A stretch of DNA of 64,000 bases, taken from Actinomadura sp. NBRC 104412 (GTDB taxonomy: Bacteria > Actinomycetota > Actinomycetes > Streptosporangiales > Streptosporangiaceae). The DNA lies in NCBI RefSeq assembly GCF_030269515.1, contig NZ_BSTM01000008.1, positions 220,988 through 284,987 on the forward strand. The letters are read 5' to 3'. Both the position numbers and the translations under genes were made by a program. Of this stretch, positions 43,604-51,624 are shown piece after piece. Numbering within the stretch: position 1 is the first letter of the stretch; each line of letters opens with the position of its first letter. The notes under the pieces are model-generated. The model made no database searches. It saw only the letters and a list, made by a program, of their open reading frames with translations, and was not told where the DNA came from.

Positions 43604-44566
43604 GTGCTGGCCCGGGTCCGGCGCACGATCGCCCTGCAGATCACCGGAGCGGCCTGCCTGGCCATCGCCCTGACCGCGATCCTGCTGCACACCGTCGTCG
43701 GCGGCGACCTCGACCGGCTGCTGCGCGCGACCGTCCTCGCCGAGCTGGCGGGTTGCCCGGCCGCGCTGGCGGTCGGCCGTTCGGTCGCGCGGCGGGCCGT
43801 GGCCCCGCTGTCCGATGCGCTGGAACGGCGGCGGCGCCTGGTGGCGGAGGCGAGCCACGAGTTGCGCGCGCCGCTGACCCGGCTGCACGTCCGCGCGCAA
43901 CTGCTCTCCCAGCGGCTCCGGCAGGGCGCGCTTGTCCCCGGGGACGTGCCCGAGGAGATGGACCGGCTCGTCGCCGGCACCGGGCGGCTCAGCGAGGTGG
44001 TCGAGGACGTGCTGCGCTCGGAACAGCTCGCCGGGCGGCGCCGTCCCGCCGTCCCCGTCGACCTGGCCGCCCTCGCCGAGGAACAGGCCGAGGCCGAGTC
44101 GGCCCGCGCTCGCGCGTGCGGTGTGGCCGTCGAGGTCAGCAGGCTCGACAGGGGCGACCACATGGTGTGCGGCGCGGCGCCCGCCCTTCGCCGGGTGATC
44201 TCCGCCCTCCTCGACAACGCCCTATGCCATACGCGAACGGGCGGGCACATCCGGGTGACCCTGTGCCGGGGGCCCGGCGGGACGGTCGAGCTGTCCGTCC
44301 GCGACGACGGCACCGGTCTCGACCCCGCGACCGCCGAACGGCTCTTCGCCCGGCACATCGGCGAGGGCTCGGGGCTCGGCCTGGCCCTCGTCCGCGAGAT
44401 CATGGAGGCCCACGGCGGCACCGTCACCGCGACCGGACGCCCCGGAGCGGGAGCGGCGTTCACCGTCCGGCTCCCCGCCCTGCCCGGCCCGCGCCGCGTC
44501 ATCCCCTGGACCCCGCCCTCCACCCCGTCCCGGAGCGGCAGCCCCGCCAACCCCCGACTCCGGTAG
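43604..44566 (+). CDS. Compact sensor histidine kinase
   Basis: A 320-residue kinase. Hydrophobic segments at the start (IALQITGAACLAIALTAILL) and near residue 50 suggest one or two spans with almost no external domain and no HAMP. The H-box is EASHELRAPLTRLHV, the N-box ISALLDNALCHTRTG, G1 DDGTGLDP and G2 EGSGLGLALVREIMEAHGG. GTG 43604 is the best start in the coding frame. Sequence before it is only antisense-like overlap with the regulator. It partners the OmpR-type regulator directly upstream. The signal is probably sensed in or at the membrane. Confidence 0.85.
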   Translation: MLARVRRTIALQITGAACLAIALTAILLHTVVGGDLDRLLRATVLAELAGCPAALAVGRSVARRAVAPLSDALERRRRLVAEASHELRAPLTRLHVRAQLLSQRLRQGALVPGDVPEEMDRLVAGTGRLSEVVEDVLRSEQLAGRRRPAVPVDLAALAEEQAEAESARARACGVAVEVSRLDRGDHMVCGAAPALRRVISALLDNALCHTRTGGHIRVTLCRGPGGTVELSVRDDGTGLDPATAERLFARHIGEGSGLGLALVREIMEAHGGTVTATGRPGAGAAFTVRLPALPGPRRVIPWTPPSTPSRSGSPANPRLR

Positions 44567-44604
44567 GTGCCGCCGCCCGCTCGACCCGCCCTGGCCTGTG
44601 CCGC

Positions 44605-44760
44605 GTGAACGCGAAACCCCGCGCCCCGGTCCTCCTCCTCATCATCATGGTCGATCATCATGGTCGCCGCCATCGGGCTGCTGTCCGCGCTGCTGATCTT
44701 CGACCGGGCACGTCCGCTGGGCATGGGGGACGGGCGCGATCCCTGCCTTCGGTGGCGGGA
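44605..44760 (+). pseudogene. Possible small membrane-protein gene disrupted by a 13-nt duplication
   Basis: GTG 44605 opens a frame reading NAKPRAPVLLLIIMV, then runs into nonsense. A perfect tandem repeat ATCATCATGGTCG (44641-44653 and 44654-44666) causes the shift. Removing one copy gives NAKPRAPVLLLIIMV followed by AAIGLLSALLIFDRARPLG, a plausible one-span membrane protein. The restored frame would then run past the oxidoreductase stop at 44761. Short length and lack of a known family keep this uncertain. The rest of the gap shows nothing. Confidence 0.4.
44641..44666 (+). repeat. 13-nt perfect tandem duplication
   Basis: ATCATCATGGTCG occurs twice without a gap. It interrupts a possible small membrane gene and looks like a slippage event. 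Confidence 0.85.
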
Positions 44761-45723
44761 TCAGATCGTGAGGACCAGTTTTCCCCTTGGGTGGCCTGTT
44801 TCCAGGTGGTGGAGGGCGGTGGCGGCCTCGGCCAGGGGGTAGGTGCGGTCGATGACCGGTTTGAGGGCGCCTTTTCCGGCCAGTTCGGTGAGGGTGAGCA
44901 GGTCGTCCTTGCGGACCAGGGTCAGGAGGCTGCGGAGCCTCTGGCGGATGAACGGGGTGAGGAGGAGGGCGCGGAACTGGCGCTCCAACCCGCCCAGGAC
45001 GGCGCCGCCGTCCTCGCCGCCCGCCATGATAAGGACGCCGTTGGGGGCCAGGGCGCGGCGGAGGTGGTTGAGGGGGCGGTTGCCCGCGATGTCGAGGATG
45101 ATGTCGTAACGCTCAGAGGTGTCCGTAAGATCCTGCTTGGTGTAGTCGATGATCTGCGAGGCGCCCAGGGAGCGGAGCAGGTCGTCCTTGCCGGGGCCGC
45201 AGACGCCGGTGACCTCCAGGCCGTCGGCGGCGGCGAGCTGGACCGCGAAGGTGCCGATGCCGCCGGACGCGCCGATGATCAGGATCTTCTGGCCGGGACG
45301 GGCCTTCGCCTTGCCGCGGAGGGCTTGGATGGCCACGGCGCCGGAGATGGGCGAAGCGGCGGCCTCCTCGAAGGTGAGGCCGTGCGGTTTGGGGGCGAGC
45401 CTGCGCTCCTTGACGCACACGTACTCGGCGAAGGCGCCGGGGGACGAGCCGAAGACCTCGTCGCCGGGTGCGAACGCGGTCACCTTCGAACCCGTTCGCT
45501 CCACGGTTCCCGCCAGGTCGGTGCCCTGGATCTTCTGGCGGGGGCCGCGGAGTCCGGCGATGAGGCGGAACAGGTACGGGCGGCCCGTCGAGACGTGCCA
45601 GACGCCCCAGTCGACGGCGGCCGCGTGGACCCGGACGAGCACCTCGTCGTCGCGTGGCGCGGGACGGTCGAGATCGCGAAGTTCCAGGGCGCCGCCGTAG
45701 ACGTCCTGGACGATGGCTTTCAT
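44761..45723 (-). CDS. NADPH:quinone oxidoreductase-like MDR protein (no structural zinc)
   Basis: A 320-residue medium-chain reductase. A GroES-like N-terminal half (MKAIVQDVYGGALELRDL, VRVHAAAVDWG, GTDLAGTVERTGSKV) leads to a Rossmann domain with IIGASGGIGTFAVQLA, and it ends HPRGKLVLTI. The zinc-binding Cys cluster of alcohol dehydrogenases is absent, matching the zeta-crystallin/quinone reductase group. It reduces quinones or enones with NADPH in relatives. Its ATG overlaps the XRE regulator stop by 4 nt. The three minus-strand genes (membrane protein, XRE, oxidoreductase) form one operon. Confidence 0.9.
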   Translation of the reverse strand: MKAIVQDVYGGALELRDLDRPAPRDDEVLVRVHAAAVDWGVWHVSTGRPYLFRLIAGLRGPRQKIQGTDLAGTVERTGSKVTAFAPGDEVFGSSPGAFAEYVCVKERRLAPKPHGLTFEEAAASPISGAVAIQALRGKAKARPGQKILIIGASGGIGTFAVQLAAADGLEVTGVCGPGKDDLLRSLGASQIIDYTKQDLTDTSERYDIILDIAGNRPLNHLRRALAPNGVLIMAGGEDGGAVLGGLERQFRALLLTPFIRQRLRSLLTLVRKDDLLTLTELAGKGALKPVIDRTYPLAEAATALHHLETGHPRGKLVLTI

Positions 45724-45950
45724 GGTGGGTCTCCCTTGTTCGTGGGGTACTGGAACACCTCGTCGAGCGTGGCGCCGAGCGCGTGCGCGATCTGGAACGC
45801 CATCTCCAGGGACGGCGAATAGCGGCCCTGCTCGATCGCGATGATGGTCTGGCGGGTCACGCCGACGCGGTCGGCGAGTTCGGCCTGGGTCATCCGTCCC
45901 CGCGCGAACCGCAGCGCCCTGATGGAGTTGGTGACCCTGGTGGGCCTCAC
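45720..45950 (-). CDS. Small XRE-family regulator (YozG/Cro-type HTH)
   Basis: A 76-residue protein that is nearly all HTH: IRALRFARGRMTQAELADRVG, then VTRQTIIAIEQGRYSPSLEMAF (recognition helix) and IAHALGATLDEVFQYP. This type of short repressor is often coupled to a small membrane protein, as here. GTG 45950 overlaps the stop of the upstream membrane gene (GTGA), and its stop overlaps the oxidoreductase ATG. It may act on the inverted repeat at 46383-46423 in front of the operon. Confidence 0.88.
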   Translation of the reverse strand: MRPTRVTNSIRALRFARGRMTQAELADRVGVTRQTIIAIEQGRYSPSLEMAFQIAHALGATLDEVFQYPTNKGDPP

Positions 45951-46375
45951 CACCGGGGGACGCCCCGCCGGTAGGCGGCGATCTTGGAGATGGACTCGGT
46001 GATCGCCGACAGCGCGAACGCCAGGTAGAGCGCGTTCGCGATCCAGAAGTGGTCGGCCTCGGCCAGCGCGAGCAGCAGGGCGGCGACGGCGCCGAGGACG
46101 ACGAACGAGTGCCCGACGTGCTCGCCGAACACCCCGATCTCCCGGTCCCGCTCGTCCCGCCGGCCGTCGTCGCGCGGCGCGGCCATCCTGACCGCGACGT
46201 GCAGCGCGATCGTCGTGCCGACCGCGGTCCCGGCCGTCCACAGCAGCGCCGCCGCGTACGGGACGTCGGCGGCGGGGGCGTCCAGCAGCCGCGGGAGGAC
46301 GAGGGTGAGGTAGAACGCGTAGGCGCCGGCGGCCACGACCGCCAGGATCCACGCGCGTTTCTCTTCGAGCGCCAT
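45947..46375 (-). CDS. Four-span membrane protein partner of XRE regulator (DUF2178-like)
   Basis: A 142-residue protein with four hydrophobic segments, starting WILAVVAAGAYAFYLTLVL and continuing LLWTAGTAVGTTIALHVAV, then VVLGAVAALLLALAEA and IANALYLAFALSAITESISK. The cytoplasmic loop DDGRRDERDREIGVFGE holds the DERD-x-I element seen in such proteins. Its function is unknown. It may sense membrane state and control the paired XRE protein. ATG 46375 is chosen by domain start. ATG 46402 is possible but lies in the operator. Confidence 0.72.
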   Translation of the reverse strand: MALEEKRAWILAVVAAGAYAFYLTLVLPRLLDAPAADVPYAAALLWTAGTAVGTTIALHVAVRMAAPRDDGRRDERDREIGVFGEHVGHSFVVLGAVAALLLALAEADHFWIANALYLAFALSAITESISKIAAYRRGVPRW

Positions 46376-46382
46376 GCCGGAA

Positions 46383-46423
46383 ATGTAAAACAAACCAGAC
46401 ATCATGTCTAGTGTTCTTTACAT
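46383..46423. promoter_or_regulatory. Nested inverted repeats upstream of the XRE operon
   Basis: Outer arms ATGTAAA (46383-46389) and TTTACAT (46417-46423) enclose an inner AGACAT-C-ATGTCT (46397-46409). Both are perfect. They lie just upstream of the membrane-protein start, in locally AT-rich sequence, as expected for a repressor site of the co-encoded XRE regulator. Confidence 0.6.
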
Positions 46424-46497
46424 CGCGGGGTCCGGGCCGCCGCACCGCCGCCGGGCCGCCGACGGAGTCGACGGCCCGGCGGCCGGGGTGTCGGTCG

Positions 46498-47655
46498 TCA
46501 GCGGAAGCGGCGGAAGAAGCCGCGGATGTCGTCGAGAAGCAGGTCGGGGGCGTCGTGCGCGGCCCAGTGGCCGCCGCGGTCGTACTCGTTCCAGGACACG
46601 ATGTTCTTGTGGTCGCGTTCGGCGAAGCGGCGCAGCGGGCGGAAGTCGTTGGCGAACGAGGCCAGCCCGATCGGGAACGTGGTCGGCTCCTCCGGCTTCG
46701 GCGCGCGGGCCTCCTCGTAGTAGTACCGGGCCGACGAGGCGGCGGTGTTGGTCAGCCAGTAGATGGTGGCGATGGTGAGGATCACGTCCGGGTCCGGGAT
46801 GCCGGCCAGTAGCTGCCCGATCCAGGCGAGCTGGCCGGCGGGGGAGTCGGCCAGCGCGTGCGCGAGGGTCTGCGGCTGGGCCTGCTGCGCCTTGTCGTGG
46901 ACGGAGTGGCCGACGAACTGCTGGAGGAACTCCAGGTACTTCATCTCGTCCGGGGTCAGCCCCTCGAACTCGGACGGGTCCCCGGACGGGAACGAGAAGA
47001 TCTGGTTGACGTGCACGCCGGTGACCCGGTCGGGGTGGCGGCGGCCGATCTGCGGGCTGATGACGGCGCCGCCGTCGTTGCCGTGCGCGCCGAACTTCTC
47101 GTAGCCGAGACGGCTCATCAGCTCGGCCCAGGCGTCGGCCATGCGGGCGGCGTTCCAGCCCTTGGTGCGGGTGGGCCCGGAGAATCCGAAGCCGGGGATG
47201 TCCGGGATCACGACGTGGAAGGCGTCCTCCGGGTCGCCGCCGTGCGCGGCGGGGTCGGTGAGCGGGCCGATCATGTCCAGGTACTCGACGAAGGTGTTGG
47301 GCCAGCCGTGGGTGAGGATCAGCGGGGTCGCGCCCGGCTCCTGCGACCGCACGTGCAGGAAGTGGATCGTCTGCCCGTCGATTTCGGTGGTGAACTGCGG
47401 GTAGGCGTTGATCCTGGCCTCCCACGCGCGCCAGTCGTAGCCGTCGCGCCACCGCGCCACCAGGTCCCGGACGAACGAGACCGGCACCCCGTACTCCCAG
47501 CCCGGCTGGATCGGGCCCTTCTGGACGCCGTCGGTGACCTCGTCCTCGGGCAGCTCGTCGGCCCAGCGGGTGCGGGCGAGACGGTCGGCCAGATCGTCCA
47601 GATCGGCCTGCGGGATCTCGATGCGGAACGGCTTGATCTGCGTCGATGCGCTCAT
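46498..47655 (-). CDS. Epoxide hydrolase (EHN alpha/beta-hydrolase family)
   Basis: A 385-residue alpha/beta hydrolase with the N-terminal EHN domain (KPFRIEIPQADLDDLADRLA) and the oxyanion loop THGWPNTFVEYL near 115. The nucleophile elbow HGNDGGAVIS has an Asp, as epoxide hydrolases need. The late His lies in DRGGHWAAHDAPD. It opens epoxides to diols. The start ATG 47655 is chosen over GTG 47664. It is divergent from the WYL regulator, with a perfect palindrome between them. A StyA-like epoxidase lies 12 kb upstream, though a link is speculative. Confidence 0.9.
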   Translation of the reverse strand: MSASTQIKPFRIEIPQADLDDLADRLARTRWADELPEDEVTDGVQKGPIQPGWEYGVPVSFVRDLVARWRDGYDWRAWEARINAYPQFTTEIDGQTIHFLHVRSQEPGATPLILTHGWPNTFVEYLDMIGPLTDPAAHGGDPEDAFHVVIPDIPGFGFSGPTRTKGWNAARMADAWAELMSRLGYEKFGAHGNDGGAVISPQIGRRHPDRVTGVHVNQIFSFPSGDPSEFEGLTPDEMKYLEFLQQFVGHSVHDKAQQAQPQTLAHALADSPAGQLAWIGQLLAGIPDPDVILTIATIYWLTNTAASSARYYYEEARAPKPEEPTTFPIGLASFANDFRPLRRFAERDHKNIVSWNEYDRGGHWAAHDAPDLLLDDIRGFFRRFR

Positions 47656-47673
47656 GGTGCTCACGCTAGGAGG

Positions 47674-47700
47674 CCATTAGGAACAGTACGTTCCTAATGG
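47674..47700. promoter_or_regulatory. 27-bp palindromic operator between epoxide hydrolase and WYL regulator
   Basis: CCATTAGGAAC (47674-47684) and GTTCCTAATGG (47690-47700) are perfect inverted arms around AGTAC. The site lies in the 62-nt gap between two divergent starts. It is the natural binding site for the WYL protein, giving joint control of itself and the hydrolase. Confidence 0.75.
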
Positions 47701-47717
47701 CGCGCCATACTCGAAGA

Positions 47718-48713
47718 ATGTTGGAGACTTCGAGCCGGCTGTTGCGGCTGCTTTCCCTGCTCCAGAACCCCCGCGAGTGGACGGGCACGGAACTGGCCGA
47801 ACGCCTGGGCGTGAGCACCCGGACCGTCCGCAACGACGTGGAGCGGCTGCGTACCCTCGGCTACCCCGTGCACGGGACCCGCGGTTCGGCAGGCGGATAC
47901 AGACTCGGGGCGGGTGCGCGCCTGCCACCGCTCCTGCTGGACGACGAAGAGGCGGTGGCCGTCGCCGTCGGCCTGCGCACCGCGGCCGGCGGGACGATCG
48001 CCGGTGTGGAGGAGACCTCCCAGCGCGCGCTGGCCAAGCTGGAACAGGTGCTTCCCGACAGGTTGCGGCGCAGGGTCAACGCACTCCAGACCTACACCGT
48101 CCGGGTGCCGGCGACCTCGCCCGTCCCGCAGGTGGACGCCGAGACGCTCGCCGTGCTGACCTTCGCGTGCCGCGACCACGAGCGGCTGCGCTTCGACTAC
48201 CGAGGCCACGACGGCACCGAGAGCCGCCGCGTCGTCGAGCCGTACCGGCTGGTCAACTGGGGGCGCCGCTGGTACCTGGTCGCCTGGGACACCGGCCGCT
48301 CGGATTGGCGGACCTTCCGTGTCGACCGGATCGTCCCGTGCCTTCCCACCGGCCCCCGGTTCACCCCGGCCGAGCCGCCCGAGGACGCGATCGAGCGTGT
48401 CATGCGCGGTGTCTCGTCGGCGGCCTGGCGGCACCGTGCCAGCGTCACCGTGCACGCTCCGGCGGAGCAGATCATCGACCACATCAACCCCGCGGTCGGG
48501 ACGGTGGAGGCGATCGACGAGCACACCTGCGTTCTGCACACCGGAGCCGACACCCTGGACAGCCTGGCCGTCCATCTCGGGCTGCTGGGCACGCCCTTCA
48601 CCGTCACCGAACCGCCCGAACTGGTCGACCTCCTCCGCGAACTCTCCGACCGCTACCGGGACGCCGTCCCGGCTCACCTGCCGCCGCGAGGGACGACGAG
48701 CCCGGACTCGTAG
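47718..48713 (+). CDS. WYL-domain transcriptional regulator
   Basis: A 331-residue regulator. The N-terminal winged HTH (MLETSSRLLRLLSLLQ, then ELAERLGVSTRTVRNDVERL) leads to a WYL domain at about 140-235: LRFDYRGHDGTESRRVVEPYRLV, NWGRRWYLVAWD. A WCX-like C-terminal domain of about 80 residues follows. WYL proteins bind small or nucleic-acid ligands. ATG 47718 is preferred since this family begins MLETS. An ATG at 47697 would overlap the palindrome. The gene overlaps the convergent LuxR regulator by 40 nt. It most likely controls the divergent epoxide hydrolase. Confidence 0.92.
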   Translation: MLETSSRLLRLLSLLQNPREWTGTELAERLGVSTRTVRNDVERLRTLGYPVHGTRGSAGGYRLGAGARLPPLLLDDEEAVAVAVGLRTAAGGTIAGVEETSQRALAKLEQVLPDRLRRRVNALQTYTVRVPATSPVPQVDAETLAVLTFACRDHERLRFDYRGHDGTESRRVVEPYRLVNWGRRWYLVAWDTGRSDWRTFRVDRIVPCLPTGPRFTPAEPPEDAIERVMRGVSSAAWRHRASVTVHAPAEQIIDHINPAVGTVEAIDEHTCVLHTGADTLDSLAVHLGLLGTPFTVTEPPELVDLLRELSDRYRDAVPAHLPPRGTTSPDS

Positions 48714-49339
48714 GCGTGCACGACCGCCTGGGTGCGGTCGCGCAGCCCGAGCTTGGCCAGCAGCCGGCTGACATGGGTCTTCACCGTCTCCTCGGTGACC
48801 ACCAGCCGGTCGGCGATCTCGATGTTGGACAGGCCGTCGGCCAGCAGCCGCAGCACCTCGGCCTCGCGGGGCGTCAGCACGTCCAGCGGCGCGGGACGGC
48901 GGACGGGCCGGAGCCTGGCGAACTCGGTGATGAGCCGGCGTGTCACCGTGGGCGCGAGCAGCGCCTGCCCCGCGTCGACCACCCGGACCGCCTCGAACAG
49001 CCGCTCGGCGTTCATCTCCTTGAGGAGGAACCCGCTGGCGCCGGCGGCCAGCGCGTCGTAGACGTGCTCGTCGAGGTCGAAGGTGGTCAGCATGATGACG
49101 CGGGGCCGGTCGCCGTCGCTCTCGGCCACGATCCTGCGGGTGGCCTCGATGCCGTCCATCACCGGCATCCGCACGTCCATCAGCACGATGTCGGGGCGCT
49201 CGGCGCGGCACAGCCGCAGCGCCTCGGCGCCGTCGGGCGCGTCGCCGACCACGGTGAAGTCGTCCTGCGTGCCGAGCAGCGCGGCGAACCCGGCGCGCAC
49301 CACGTCCTGGTCGTCGGCCACGACGATGCGGATGCTCAT
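48674..49339 (-). CDS. NarL/LuxR-family response regulator
   Basis: A 221-residue regulator. The receiver has RIVVADDQDVVRAGF, the Asp in IVLMDVRMPVMDG (near residue 54), Thr in IMLTTFDLDEHV and Lys in GFLLKEMNAE. The LuxR HTH is LTPREAEVLRLLADGLSNIE followed by VVTEETVKTHVSRLL. It is coupled to the kinase gene by an ATGA overlap. The adjacent divergent ABC exporter genes are its most likely targets, as is common for such pairs. Confidence 0.92.
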   Translation of the reverse strand: MSIRIVVADDQDVVRAGFAALLGTQDDFTVVGDAPDGAEALRLCRAERPDIVLMDVRMPVMDGIEATRRIVAESDGDRPRVIMLTTFDLDEHVYDALAAGASGFLLKEMNAERLFEAVRVVDAGQALLAPTVTRRLITEFARLRPVRRPAPLDVLTPREAEVLRLLADGLSNIEIADRLVVTEETVKTHVSRLLAKLGLRDRTQAVVHAYESGLVVPRGGR

Positions 49340-50538
49340 GGCGGCGGCCCCTCCATCGGCAGGTCGGCCTCGACGACCAGGCCGCCCGCGGGGGTGGAGC
49401 CGATCGTCAGGGTGCCGTTGACCATCGCGGCGCGTTCCCGCATGCCGGTCAGCCCGTGCCCGCCCGCGTCCCCGCCCGCCGCCTGGAGGCCGGGGCCGTT
49501 GTCGCGGACGCGCAGCCGCAGCCGGTCGGCGGCGTAGTCCAGCTCGACGTCCACGGCCGCGCCCGGCGCGTGCCGGCGGGCGTTGGTGAGCGCCTCCTGG
49601 ACGATGCGGTACGCGGTGAGCTCCAGCCCGGGGTCGAGCCGCGCCACCCTGCCCCGGACGATCAGCCGGGTGCTGGTGCCGGCGGAGTCCCTGGCCTCGT
49701 CGACCAGCTCGATGAGCTGTTGCAGTCCCGGCTGGGGCCGCCGGTCGTCCTCCCCGGCGTCGGCCCTCAGCACGCCCAGCACCCGCCGCATCTCGGCCAG
49801 CGCCGACCGTGCCGTGTCGCCGATCTCCAGCAGCCGCTTCTCGCCCTCGGCGGGCATGCCGGGAGTGGCCAGCCGTGCCGTCTCCGCCTGCACCGCGATC
49901 ATCGAGATGTGGTGCGCCACCACGTCGTGCAGCTCCCGCGCGATGCGTGCCCGCTCGCCCCGCGCCACGTGCTCGACCAGGGTGTCGGCCATTGCCCGGC
50001 GGGACGCGTCGCGCCGAGCGGTCTGGCGGCGTGCCCGTACCGCGGCGCCGGTGAGCAGCGCGGCACCGGTCACCACCAGCATCGGCACCAGCAGCGCGCG
50101 GTCTCCCGGCGCGGCGAGCACGGCGAAGGCGGCGAACGGCAACGCCACGGGCAGCGCGTGCAGCGGCGGGCGGAGCAGCCCGAGCAGCAGGAGCGCCGCG
50201 CCTTGCGCCACCAGCCCGGTGACCACAGGCCGGTGGTCGCTGACGAGTGCAAGCAAGCCTCCGGCCGTGACCGCCATCGCCGCGCCCAGGGGGTGAGTGC
50301 GGACGAGGGACAGCGGCAGCGTCGTGCCGAGGGCGGGCAGCAGGACCGCGGAGGCGTCCGGGGTGTGACCCACCCTCGCCGTCTCGTCCGGCAGCCGCGC
50401 CGTCACCTCGACCATCGCGGCCAGCGCCAGCAGCGCCGCGGCGGTCAGGGGGAGGCCGGGAGTGCCGAGTGCGTCCCGCGCGCAAGCCTTCCACCGTCCC
50501 GGCAGAACGTGTGCCCAGGGCGCGTACGTGCGGTTCAC
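49336..50538 (-). CDS. NarX/DesK-type sensor histidine kinase (HisKA_3)
   Basis: A 400-residue kinase. Several hydrophobic segments (LPLTAAALLALAAMVEVTA and LLLLGLLRPPLHALPVALPF among them) give about five to six spans. The HisKA_3 box is ERARIARELHDVVAHHISMI near 195. The ATPase part has IVQEALTNARRHAPGA, VRDNGPGL and GHGLTGMRERAAMVNG. It phosphorylates the downstream LuxR regulator. The GTG start at 50538 has no ribosome site but sits six bases after a -10-like GACAAT, which suggests a leaderless message. Confidence 0.88.
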   Translation of the reverse strand: MNRTYAPWAHVLPGRWKACARDALGTPGLPLTAAALLALAAMVEVTARLPDETARVGHTPDASAVLLPALGTTLPLSLVRTHPLGAAMAVTAGGLLALVSDHRPVVTGLVAQGAALLLLGLLRPPLHALPVALPFAAFAVLAAPGDRALLVPMLVVTGAALLTGAAVRARRQTARRDASRRAMADTLVEHVARGERARIARELHDVVAHHISMIAVQAETARLATPGMPAEGEKRLLEIGDTARSALAEMRRVLGVLRADAGEDDRRPQPGLQQLIELVDEARDSAGTSTRLIVRGRVARLDPGLELTAYRIVQEALTNARRHAPGAAVDVELDYAADRLRLRVRDNGPGLQAAGGDAGGHGLTGMRERAAMVNGTLTIGSTPAGGLVVEADLPMEGPPP

Positions 50539-50544
50539 GTAGGT

Positions 50545-50550
50545 ATTGTC
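50545..50550 (-). promoter_or_regulatory. Candidate -10 box for a leaderless kinase message
   Basis: On the minus strand GACAAT is followed by ACCTAC and then the GTG start. This is the spacing expected when transcription begins on the start codon. A weak TGACGC about 19 nt further upstream may be the -35. No Shine-Dalgarno sequence is present. Confidence 0.4.
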
Positions 50551-50682
50551 CGCGCGCTGCGCGGCCTCTGCGTCACTCGTAGGAGGGACGTACCCAAGTC
50601 GTAGGTCACCCTTGTCAGGGGTCGCGGGGACGGCTCGGCGGCGTGATGACCCGGACGCCGCGGATCCGTAGCGTCCAGAGGC

Positions 50683-51624
50683 ATGGAAGCGAGCATCGAG
50701 CTGCGCGGGCTGCGCAAACGCTACGGCCGGACGGTCGCGGTGGACGGGCTGTCGTTCACCGTCGCGCCGGGCCAGGTGACCGGCTTCGTCGGCCCCAACG
50801 GGGCGGGCAAGTCGACGACGATGCGGATGATCCTCGGACTGGACGCGCCCGATGAGGGGACCGCGCTGGTGAACGGCAGGCCCTACCGCACCCTGCGCGC
50901 CCCGCTGCGCCAGGTGGGCGCCCTGCTGGACGCGGGCGCCCTCCACCCCGGCCGGCGCGCCCGCGACCACCTGCTCTGGATGGCGCACTACAGCGGCATA
51001 CCCCGGCGCCGGGTGGACGAGGTGCTGGACGAGGTCGGCCTTTCCTCGGTGGCGCGCCGCCGCACCGGCGGGTTCTCGCTGGGCATGCGGCAGCGGCTCG
51101 GCATCGCGGGCGCCCTGCTGGGCGACCCGCCGGTGCTGATGTTCGACGAGCCCATCAACGGCCTGGACATCGAGGGCATCCAGTGGATCAGGGGGCTGCT
51201 GCGCCGGCTGGCCGCCGAGGGCAGGGCCGTGCTGGTGTCCAGCCACCTGATGAGCGAGCTCCAGGACAGCGCCGACCATCTGGTCGTGATCGGCCGGGGC
51301 CGCCTGGTCGCCGACACCAGCGTGCGGGAGCTGCTGGCCACCGCGTCCGGCGACCGGGTCAGGCTCCGCACCCCGCACCGGTCCGAGGCGATGACCGTGC
51401 TGGCCAACGCGGGCGCGACCGTGGCGGTCATCGGCGCGGACGAGCTGACCGTCACCGGCCCCACCGCCGAGCGCATCGCCGCGCTGCTCACCGAGGCGGG
51501 GCTGGGCTTCACCGAGCTGACCCCGCACCGCGCCTCACTCGAAGAGGCGTACATGGAGCTCACCCGCGAATCGGTCGAGTACAGCGCAGGCGACCGCGTC
51601 GCCGACGCCGGGGAGCCGTCATGA
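50683..51624 (+). CDS. ABC transporter ATP-binding protein (drug/peptide exporter type)
   Basis: A 313-residue exporter ATPase of the BcrA/DrrA class: Walker A GPNGAGKSTTMRM near residue 38, a signature-like FSLGMRQRLGIAGALLGDPP, Walker B VLMFDEPINGLDIEG and the His switch SSHLMSEL. The C-terminal 80 residues, ending in HRASLEEAYMELTRES, are the DrrA-type extension. The stop overlaps the permease start by 4 nt. This class often exports or confers immunity to antibiotics, and the neighbouring sensor pair may detect the drug. Confidence 0.92.
   Translation: MEASIELRGLRKRYGRTVAVDGLSFTVAPGQVTGFVGPNGAGKSTTMRMILGLDAPDEGTALVNGRPYRTLRAPLRQVGALLDAGALHPGRRARDHLLWMAHYSGIPRRRVDEVLDEVGLSSVARRRTGGFSLGMRQRLGIAGALLGDPPVLMFDEPINGLDIEGIQWIRGLLRRLAAEGRAVLVSSHLMSELQDSADHLVVIGRGRLVADTSVRELLATASGDRVRLRTPHRSEAMTVLANAGATVAVIGADELTVTGPTAERIAALLTEAGLGFTELTPHRASLEEAYMELTRESVEYSAGDRVADAGEPS

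Noticed and set aside
44660..44842. Independent small gene from ATG 44660
   Set aside because: It overlaps the quinone oxidoreductase end, and its second half is antisense-like. The duplication hypothesis explains its hydrophobic N-terminus better.
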